DNA of 64,000 nt, from NCBI RefSeq assembly GCF_007990635.1, contig NZ_AP019846.1:1736001-1800000 (forward strand), read 5' to 3'. Both the position numbers and the translations under genes were made by a program. The DNA is from Leptotrichia hongkongensis. Its GTDB lineage: Bacteria; Fusobacteriota; Fusobacteriia; Fusobacteriales; Leptotrichiaceae. How positions within the stretch are numbered: the stretch's first letter is position 1; each line of letters begins with the position of its first letter. Shown piece after piece: positions 58,016 to 64,000 of this stretch. The notes beneath the pieces were generated by a model. It ran no database searches, was not told where the DNA came from, and saw only the letters and a list, made by a program, of their open reading frames with translations.

Positions 58016-58339
58016 TATACAAAACCGACCTAAAAATACGGTATAACAACTTTATGGCATATGAAAAAGATTATAGGAAAAGAATTTTAAATTTTTATTA
58101 CGAAAATGGAAAAACAAAAACATTATTTCAATTCAACATAAGTTCTAGCACATTAACTTAAGAAGGAAACAGGAGATCTTTCATCAAGAACATGGAAAAG
58201 AAAATTTAAGGTACTTGATTCTGAAAAACTTGATGAATATATGAAAAATCCAAAGAATACAGATAAATACATCCGTGAAATAGCAGTTACTTATGTTTTA
58301 TTTAATAAATTAATTCAGTTTTAAATAGGTTTTACTATA
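58016..58339 (+). mobile_element. Deleted IS630-family remnant
   Basis: Imperfect terminal inverted repeats (TATACAAAACCGACC on the left, GGTTTTACTATA on the right) flank about 320 bases. Inside, a frame from ATG 58054 begins MAYEKDYRKRILNFYYENGK, then shifts frame to KKETGDLSSRTWKRKFKVLD, the N-terminal HTH half of an IS630 transposase. It jumps directly to the last residues VLFNKLIQF. The catalytic middle is gone. The right end is nearly identical to the one at 61800-61858. Confidence 0.75.
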
Positions 58340-58495
58340 CAAAATAGAAAAGACAAGTTTTCTATTTTAAGAGAAAAGGATTCTTGCTAAGTTTAAAAAT
58401 CAAAAATCTCATTTTATTTTAATCTTTTACTGCTAATATTACATAAGAATAGAAAATAAATAAAAAAATATGCATTTCCGGAGGTAAGAGAATAT

Positions 58496-58681
58496 ATGAA
58501 AATAAATGATTTAAATGAAAAATTTGAAGATTTTGAAAAAGAGAATATCAGCAATGTATTTCAAGGATTGATGAAAATAACAGGTATAGTCGTTTTAGCA
58601 GTTTTTCTTGTATTATTTAAGAGAATGATATATATGCAATATTATCTTTCTTTTATAATGAAATTTAGGGTACAGATGTAA
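58496..58681 (+). CDS. Small membrane protein, possibly truncated
   Basis: 61 residues: a charged N-terminal helix, one membrane segment (IVVLAVFLVLF) and a short basic end. CCGGAGG precedes the ATG. It may be the first part of a longer gene broken before 58695, since the next frame starts with membrane helices 13 bases later. Family not recognised. Confidence 0.45.
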   Translation: MKINDLNEKFEDFEKENISNVFQGLMKITGIVVLAVFLVLFKRMIYMQYYLSFIMKFRVQM

Positions 58682-58694
58682 AAGAAAAATAACA

Positions 58695-59312
58695 ATGCTA
58701 GCTGCAATATTTACATTATTTTCTCTTATTGTAATAATTGTATCAGCTATTATTTTTATAAAAATGACAAAAGACTATTTTAATGAAAATAGTATGGAAT
58801 TATCTCATAAAATAAAATATTATGTAATAATTTTCATAGGAATTTTAATTATTATAAATTCGATTATTGGAACATCTGAAGTTCTTAAACAGATGAAACT
58901 CAACTTTACTTTCATTCAGAAAACAATGCTGTTTTTATTTTCCGGAATTCCTTCAGGAGTAATAGCAACATCAGCAACTGCATTTTTTTCAGTAGTCTTT
59001 TTATTTTCAGTAAAAACATACGAAAAGAAATTGTATGAACACAGAATAATAGGAATAATTTATACTGCTATTGTTTCAATAATAGGATTATTAGGAATCA
59101 ATTTTATAATGGAACTTTCTAACTTGTATAAAAATTACTCTTTTAAAGTGGGGCATGAGTTTAAACTTTTTATTCATTTCTTAAAATTTGTGTTGAGGTA
59201 TAAAAATTTATACATTGAGATATTTAATATGTATTTCTGTGTAAATTTATTTGTAATAATATTTTTAGGAATTTTGCTGATTTTTGCTAAAAAAAATAGA
59301 GAGGGTGAATAA
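58695..59312 (+). CDS. Hypothetical multi-pass membrane protein
   Basis: 205 residues with five or six hydrophobic segments (for example IFTLFSLIVIIVSAIIFI, YYVIIFIGILIIINSIIG, FVIIFLGILLIF). The ATG has no strong ribosome site. It ends two bases before the peptide-binding lipoprotein start, so both are in one unit. It may be a partner of that lipoprotein; not a recognised permease. Confidence 0.55.
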   Translation: MLAAIFTLFSLIVIIVSAIIFIKMTKDYFNENSMELSHKIKYYVIIFIGILIIINSIIGTSEVLKQMKLNFTFIQKTMLFLFSGIPSGVIATSATAFFSVVFLFSVKTYEKKLYEHRIIGIIYTAIVSIIGLLGINFIMELSNLYKNYSFKVGHEFKLFIHFLKFVLRYKNLYIEIFNMYFCVNLFVIIFLGILLIFAKKNREGE

Positions 59313-59313
59313 A

Positions 59314-61008
59314 ATGAAAAAAATATATACAATTTTTATATTATTATTAGGAGTATTCAATTTATCATGTTCCGAAAGTAAGACAGGAACACATTCTGAG
59401 AATAAGACAGGAGAAAATATATTTGATACAATGGCGGACACAATTAGTGGATCTAAATTTGAATATAATGTTGCTGAAAGTACTCCTGATACTTTTAATT
59501 TAGTACATCTGTTTCTTCCTGAATCTTACGATGCTCAGCTGCTTAATGATAAACACCCTGAAAATATCAGAAATTATGAAGCTGCTGATATTTTTGACCT
59601 TTTATTTGAAGGACTTGTCAGAATTGATGAAAATGGTAAAATAGTACCCGGACTAGCAGAAAAATGGGAAACAGGCAAGGATAAAACCAAGTGGACTTTT
59701 CATCTGAGAAAAGGATTGAAATATTCTGACGGAACCCCTATAAAAGCTGAAGATTTCAAAACTGCATTGTTGAGAATGCTGAATCCTGAAATAATATCTC
59801 CAAGTACAGATGTTCTTTTTCTTGTAAAAAACGGCAGAAAATTTTATGAGGGAAAAGTAAAATCTGAAGATGTAGGAATAAAAATATTGGATAACAATGA
59901 GACTATTGAACTGGAACTAATCAAGCCGACAGGATATTTTGATATGTTAATGGCAAAAGTCGAATTTTCGCCTTTAAAGCAGGAATTTTTTGGGAAGTTG
60001 GGACAAAAATACGGGAAAGCACCTGAAAATACGTTATACTCAGGACCTTATATAATAAAAAGTATAGGAAAAAGAAAATTATTGTTGGAAAAAAATAAAA
60101 ATTACTGGAACAGCAATAATATAAAAATGAATAAAATCAATGTTTATGGCGGTTTATGGGACGGAGACGACCATAAAAGAATTGCTGAAAGTAAAGGAAT
60201 AGATGCAACTGTTGTATATTCTCAGTTCTTTTCAAGAGCCAAACTGAAAAATGACATGAAAGAAACACAGAGATTATCTACAAGTTCTTCTCATTATTAT
60301 GTTTTCAATACTAAAGTAAATGTATTGAGTAATCCTAAGGTCAGAAAGGCTATAGATGCTGTAATGGCAGGAGAAACAAGGAAAGAATACGGATTTGTTC
60401 CGGAATACATCAGTATTAATGGAAAAAATTTCTCTGCTTTAGCTGCAAAAAATGGAAAAATTGAAAGTGAGAGTTATCATTACAAAAATATAAAAGAATT
60501 ATTAGATGAGGGATTAAAAGAATTAGGAATAAATAAAATGCCTGTTTTAAATATTGTCATTAAAGAAAATTCCATTGACAGGTTCTCAGAAAATTTAAAA
60601 AAATATCTTGGAATAGATGTCAAAGTTACAAGAGTGTCTTATAAGGATTTAATTTTAAAATCAAGAAAAAAAGATTTTGATATTATTGAAAACGAAATTT
60701 TGTTAGGATTTAGTGATCCGATACTTTATCTTGAAAGATTTGTATCAGACAGTCCTTATAATTACGGTTCTTATTCTAATTCTGAATATGACAAACTTAT
60801 AAAAATTGCCTCTGAAACAAAAGATATTAACGTCAAAACAGATGTTTTAGTCAAAGCCGAAAATATATATGAGAAAGAAAATCCGGCATCAAAAATGGGC
60901 TATGGTGAAATTACTCGTGTTATTCTCAAAAGACAGGGAATAATAGGACTGAAATTAGTTCCTTATGGCGGAATTTTATATTTAAGAAATGTTAATAAAG
61001 CTAAATAG
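59314..61008 (+). CDS. Peptide/nickel-type ABC transporter substrate-binding lipoprotein
   Basis: 564 residues. A lipoprotein signal ends in LSCSES (Cys near residue 19). The SBP_bac_5 domain is clear: FDLLFEGLVRIDENGKIVPG, LAEKWETGKDKTKWTFHLRK, GLKYSDGTPIKAEDFKTALL and later YSGPYIIKSIGKRKLLLEKN. It binds oligopeptides or similar ligands outside the membrane. No ABC permease or ATPase genes lie beside it, so it must share a transporter encoded elsewhere. GAGG lies nine bases before ATG 59314. Confidence 0.88.
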   Translation: MKKIYTIFILLLGVFNLSCSESKTGTHSENKTGENIFDTMADTISGSKFEYNVAESTPDTFNLVHLFLPESYDAQLLNDKHPENIRNYEAADIFDLLFEGLVRIDENGKIVPGLAEKWETGKDKTKWTFHLRKGLKYSDGTPIKAEDFKTALLRMLNPEIISPSTDVLFLVKNGRKFYEGKVKSEDVGIKILDNNETIELELIKPTGYFDMLMAKVEFSPLKQEFFGKLGQKYGKAPENTLYSGPYIIKSIGKRKLLLEKNKNYWNSNNIKMNKINVYGGLWDGDDHKRIAESKGIDATVVYSQFFSRAKLKNDMKETQRLSTSSSHYYVFNTKVNVLSNPKVRKAIDAVMAGETRKEYGFVPEYISINGKNFSALAAKNGKIESESYHYKNIKELLDEGLKELGINKMPVLNIVIKENSIDRFSENLKKYLGIDVKVTRVSYKDLILKSRKKDFDIIENEILLGFSDPILYLERFVSDSPYNYGSYSNSEYDKLIKIASETKDINVKTDVLVKAENIYEKENPASKMGYGEITRVILKRQGIIGLKLVPYGGILYLRNVNKAK

Positions 61009-61018
61009 AAGTTTAAAA

Positions 61019-61092
61019 AAGGCTCTTTGTCAAGTGTAAAAATATAATTTAATAAAATCGGACTGGTATACTCCAGTCTTTTTTGTTATAAT
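61019..61092 (+). terminator. Terminator within a possible ISL3-like end
   Basis: GACTGG (61061-61066) pairs with CCAGTC (61073-61078), with six T after it, then TTATAAT. The preceding GGCTCTTTGTCAA (61021-61033) resembles the terminal repeat of ISL3-type elements. No ISL3 transposase follows. The last 20 bases are identical to 13614-13633 in the prophage. Confidence 0.55.
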
Positions 61093-61172
61093 AAATTCAG
61101 ACATATTTTTTGAAATTTTAATGTTCAGATAAAATTTATGTTAATAAATAAAATAAAAGGTGGGGGATTTTT

Positions 61173-61858
61173 GTGAAAAATATAAAAGGAGTATTTTTAT
61201 TACTGCTATTTTTTTGTTTTCTAACAGGCTGTGGAAAGGAGACAGTGAGAGTAGCACCGAAAAAATTAGGATACACAAGAAAAAAACAGACAAAATACAG
61301 GGAACAGGACGAGAAAAAAGTAAATGTATATTTAAAAAAATTATCAGAAGTAGGTTCAGACAGCGAAATAATCTATATTGATGAAACAGGCTTTGACGAA
61401 TATTACTACCGTGAATACAGCTGGAGTAAAAGGGGGAATGTCTATTGAAGGGAAGAAAAGAGGATTTAGATATTCAAGAATAAATCTGGTTGCTGGAAAA
61501 GTAGGTAATACACTGATAGGATATGATATACAGGGAAACAATGGAAAGTGAATTTTTTGAAGAATGGTTCAGGGAAATACTTTTAAGAGATATTGAAAAA
61601 TTAGAGAAGAGAGTTCTAATAGTGATGGATAATGCCAGATTTCATATAAAGAATATATTAGAAAAGATAATTAAGGAAACGGGGCATTCTCTATTATTTC
61701 TTCCGGTGTATTTAACGGATTTAAATCCAATAGAAAAATTATGAGCTAATATGAAGAAAAAATTAAAGGAGATAGCCCATAATTTTAATACACTAGAAGA
61801 AGCAGTTACTTCTGTTTTATTTAATAAATTAGTTCAGTTTTAAATAGGTTTTACTATA
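61173..61858 (+). pseudogene. Lipoprotein leader fused to a decayed IS630 transposase
   Basis: The frame from ATG 61173 begins MKNIKGVFLLLLFFCFLTGC, a complete lipoprotein signal, then joins within about ten residues to an IS630 transposase at LGYTRKKQTKYREQDEKKV, with the first catalytic aspartate in IYIDETGFDEYYY. It stops at 61448. The rest is spread over other frames: SRINLVAGKVGN, then ESEFFEEWFREIL, VIMDNARFH and DLNPIEKL, a TGA in place of the expected W codon at about 61741, and the end VLFNKLVQF. The right terminal repeat ends at 61858. The fusion frame itself could still make a 91-residue lipoprotein. Confidence 0.75.
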
Positions 61859-61880
61859 TTTAAAATTAATTTACAAAAAA

Positions 61881-61924
61881 AAGTCTATTTTCTATAACAA
61901 CTTAATGTTTTTTAAAATAGACTT
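61881..61924 (-). terminator. Terminator of the pspC-like gene (two-way)
   Basis: AAGTCTATTTT (61881-61891) pairs with AAAATAGACTT (61914-61924). On the minus strand eight T follow. Confidence 0.75.
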
Positions 61925-61953
61925 TTGATATACAGTTTATCTTTATTTCAGAA

Positions 61954-62142
61954 TTATTCTCCTTCAGGTAAAACAAATCCTGCTATTAAATATGCGATTG
62001 CTAACGATCCTCCTGTAAGAACTGCTAATACAACTGCTATTATTCTTATTAAGTTAGAATCTTTATCCATGTATTTTGCAAGTCCACCACATACACCCAT
62101 TATTTTTTTGTCAGATGCTGATTTTGTTAGTTTTTTTTCCAT
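61954..62142 (-). CDS. PspC-domain membrane protein
   Basis: 62 residues: [23 protein letters not shown] then [28 protein letters not shown]. The family signature GVCGGLA and the LIRI-A-V membrane segment are clear. PspC-domain proteins take part in envelope-stress sensing; at this size it is a stand-alone domain. No pspA is beside it. Confidence 0.87.
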   Translation of the reverse strand: MEKKLTKSASDKKIMGVCGGLAKYMDKDSNLIRIIAVVLAVLTGGSLAIAYLIAGFVLPEGE

Positions 62143-62322
62143 TTTTCCTCCTAAATATTTTTATAAATGAAATTTCAAATTCTTTATTTCACATACATTA
62201 TATCATATCCCTTATATTATGTAAATTATTTTATGTCAAATTTATCCAAAAAATATCTAGATGTATTATCAATTTGAATTTAACATTGTAAAATACTTTT
62301 TTAACAAACTTAACATTTATAA

Positions 62323-63360
62323 TCAATCTCCCAACATTTCTTCAAAAATTTCTTTTAAGTCAATACTTTCAATAATTGATTTAAAAATTAATTTTTTTAG
62401 TTCTTCTGAAAAAATGACTTTTATATCTTCTTTTTTGCATTCTTCAATTAATTTTGGATTTTCCTCTTTTTTAGCTGGAGTTATAACCAAAATTTTATCA
62501 ATTAGTTTACCCTCTTCCTCTTCCCGTCCATATTTTTCGGCTTTTTTTACTTGATCTATAATTGTATTAATGTTTTCATCAGAAATCTTACCTTTGTAAT
62601 GTTTTACTTGTATAGCTATGTTATAACTTTCTGAAATTGAGATTCCAGGTATATTTACCAAAACATCGGTTCCATGTTCTTCTTCTTTACTACCACCCGT
62701 TTTTTTAATTTTATATCCAGGATAGATTTTTTCTAAAATATCTTTTAATACCTCTTCCCACTGAGAAGCTACAAATTTTTGATTATATTCATCAACAATT
62801 TTGTCACAACATTCTTTTAAATTAAAATAAGATTTTACTTGCTCTGATACAATATTTTTTATATTTTCAATAACACTTGTTGATTCCCTATTTCCTTCTA
62901 AATTTTTTATAATTTTTTCAATATCCTCTGAAAAACGGCTAATATTCCAAAATCTATTTCTTGCTTTTAACGTACTTTGTATATTTCCAGAAACATCCTT
63001 TCCATGTCTGTTAAAACATCCTCTGTACTCTGCAGGAAAAATATGTCCAAAATCCTTCTTTTTATCATCAATTTCAAATTTATATCCTTTATTCCAATCT
63101 TCAATTGCTTCAGCTATAGCAACACTACCCCAATCTGGTAATCTAGGTATTAGTAGTATGTCTCCTTTTTTTACATTATCATACATACTTAAATTTTTTC
63201 TAGCACCACTATCCGTTGTATCAGGCAATTTTTGGTTTTCAGCATATCCCCAACCTTGTCGTAAACGTCCTTGTTCTAATTCCTTAAAAAAGAAATCCTG
63301 ATTTTTTACATCAATTCTGTATCCCCAGTAATGTTTTTCTCTTTCTTGTGTCTTTCCCAT
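62323..63360 (-). CDS. Mrr-like restriction enzyme with an EVE/PUA-like N-domain (probable type IV)
   Basis: 345 residues. The N-terminal part (1-150) starts HYWGYRIDVKNQDFFFKELE, then GRLRQGWGY and GDILLIPRLPDWGSVAIAEA, the style of EVE/PUA-like domains that read modified bases. The C-terminal domain (200-345) shows the Mrr PD-(D/E)XK pattern, EHGTDVLVNIPG and IAIQVKHYKGKIS (D...QxK). Such fusions cut DNA carrying modified bases. No methylase lies beside it, so it fits a stand-alone defence gene against methylated phages. Exact specificity unknown. Confidence 0.75.
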   Translation of the reverse strand: MGKTQEREKHYWGYRIDVKNQDFFFKELEQGRLRQGWGYAENQKLPDTTDSGARKNLSMYDNVKKGDILLIPRLPDWGSVAIAEAIEDWNKGYKFEIDDKKKDFGHIFPAEYRGCFNRHGKDVSGNIQSTLKARNRFWNISRFSEDIEKIIKNLEGNRESTSVIENIKNIVSEQVKSYFNLKECCDKIVDEYNQKFVASQWEEVLKDILEKIYPGYKIKKTGGSKEEEHGTDVLVNIPGISISESYNIAIQVKHYKGKISDENINTIIDQVKKAEKYGREEEEGKLIDKILVITPAKKEENPKLIEECKKEDIKVIFSEELKKLIFKSIIESIDLKEIFEEMLGD

Positions 63361-63431
63361 TCTAAATCCCTTCTTTCTATAATATTAATCAATTTATTTA
63401 ACTGAATCTTCCACAATGTAAGCAATAATAT

Positions 63432-63854
63432 TTATGAAATTTTCATTTTCTGGATGTATTTGCAGTCCCCAAAGAAATGCCCACTTGCTGTTAAAGTTTT
63501 TGTTATTCCGTTGATTCCATTTTTTAAATCCTCGGCAGATTTGCATTTTATGATAAAGTTTGTTTTTGAATCAAATAGGTCAGTATAGCCATTTCCAATA
63601 TCATAAATGCCAGTAAAAATGTCGTTTTTTTCAGTGTTTCTGATTATTTCTAAGCTAAAATTTTTATCATTTTTAAAATATGTGTTTAAAATTATCAAAA
63701 TTACATCTGTATCTTGAAAATTTATTTTTAAATCTTTGTAGTCATTTTTAATTGTAATAATGCTTATATTTTCATGTGTAATTATTTCTTTTTCAATAGT
63801 GCTTAGACCTGTTTCTCCTAAACTTATAATTTTTATTTTTGGTATTTTTTCCAT
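63432..63854 (-). CDS. Hypothetical protein
   Basis: 140 residues with alternating beta strands and helices (KIKIISLGETGLSTIEKEII, DVILIILNTYF, FTGIYDIGNGYTDLF), suggesting a Rossmann-like fold with a glycine-rich first turn. A distant resemblance to FtsZ/tubulin-like starts is possible but weak. AAGGA precedes the ATG. It is followed by the restriction gene with a 71-base gap. Confidence 0.5.
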   Translation of the reverse strand: MEKIPKIKIISLGETGLSTIEKEIITHENISIITIKNDYKDLKINFQDTDVILIILNTYFKNDKNFSLEIIRNTEKNDIFTGIYDIGNGYTDLFDSKTNFIIKCKSAEDLKNGINGITKTLTASGHFFGDCKYIQKMKIS

Positions 63855-63878
63855 AAATTTTTTCCTTTTTATATAAAT

Positions 63879-64000
63879 TTATTTTAAAATTTTGTATTCG
63901 ATAACATAATCTCCCTGACTTCGTAGCCACATTTCTGCTCCAAAACTTCCATAAACTTCGATTTTTACAGTATAAACTGTAGTTTCCCGATTGTTTTCTT
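63879..64000 (-). CDS. C-terminal end of a protein cut by the window edge
   Basis: The last 40 codons of a minus-strand gene lie in the window, including TTVYTVKIEVYGSFGAEMWL and ending VIEYKILK. The YGSFGAEMWLRSQGDYV pattern recalls the end of WYL-domain regulators, but the fragment is too short to be sure. Confidence 0.45.
   Translation of the reverse strand, partial: ENNRETTVYTVKIEVYGSFGAEMWLRSQGDYVIEYKILK

Overview
The window is very AT-rich with short intergenic gaps, good AGGAGG ribosome sites and frequent ATGA overlaps. A Gram-positive-type PolC in a double-membrane-style gene set, many short lipoproteins, paired L,D-transpeptidases and a class I fructose-bisphosphate aldolase suggest Fusobacteriota, most likely Leptotrichia. 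This is an inference from gene content; no rRNA is present to confirm it.

Bases 1 to about 28,130 are most of an integrated temperate phage. Its structural end runs off the left edge: portal start, gpW-like protein, large and small terminase, all on the minus strand. Rightwards on the minus strand come small genes, an HNH nuclease, antirepressors, an AbrB-like regulator with an overlapping promoter/operator, a MazG-like hydrolase, a DNA adenine methylase with its own specificity protein, a RusA-like resolvase, a cytosine methylase with repeated inner modules, a DnaC-like loader, and an initiator whose gene carries iteron-like repeats (candidate origin). Between 13.5 and 14.8 kb, small plus-strand units interrupt this minus-strand run. 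One looks like a type I toxin-antitoxin locus: a 20-residue hydrophobic peptide preceded by a short RNA that can pair with the peptide's mRNA in two places. From 15.3 to 17.6 kb there is a nuclease-methylase-specificity restriction gene split by one in-frame stop codon. The lysogeny switch lies at 18.2-19.3 kb: ImmA-type protease, XRE repressor, divergent promoters and three operators. Two more copies of the same operator lie 4 kb away around a small HTH gene. From 19.3 to 28.1 kb the plus strand carries further regulators, the YqaJ exonuclease and Bet annealing protein, a frameshifted DUF1351 gene, YopX, a small HTH/excisionase-like gene and the tyrosine integrase that ends the phage.

From 28.2 to 52.8 kb the chromosome carries housekeeping genes: two L,D-transpeptidase paralogues, a MalY/PatB lyase, fhs, polC, fructose-bisphosphate aldolase, yebC, a TrmN6-type methylase, a lactaldehyde-reductase-type dehydrogenase, murA with a DUF1694 gene, a Xer-type recombinase, recN and nadK. 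Three copies of a structured intergenic repeat lie near polC and the dehydrogenase.

From 53.1 to 58.0 kb is a compact efeO-efeB-efeU-tatC-tatA operon. It pairs an iron importer and its Tat-exported haem peroxidase with a Tat translocase. From 58.0 to 61.9 kb are IS remnants around membrane genes and a peptide-binding lipoprotein; one remnant fuses a lipoprotein leader to a decayed transposase. The right edge carries a PspC-like protein, a probable modification-dependent restriction enzyme, a hypothetical protein and the end of a cut-off gene.
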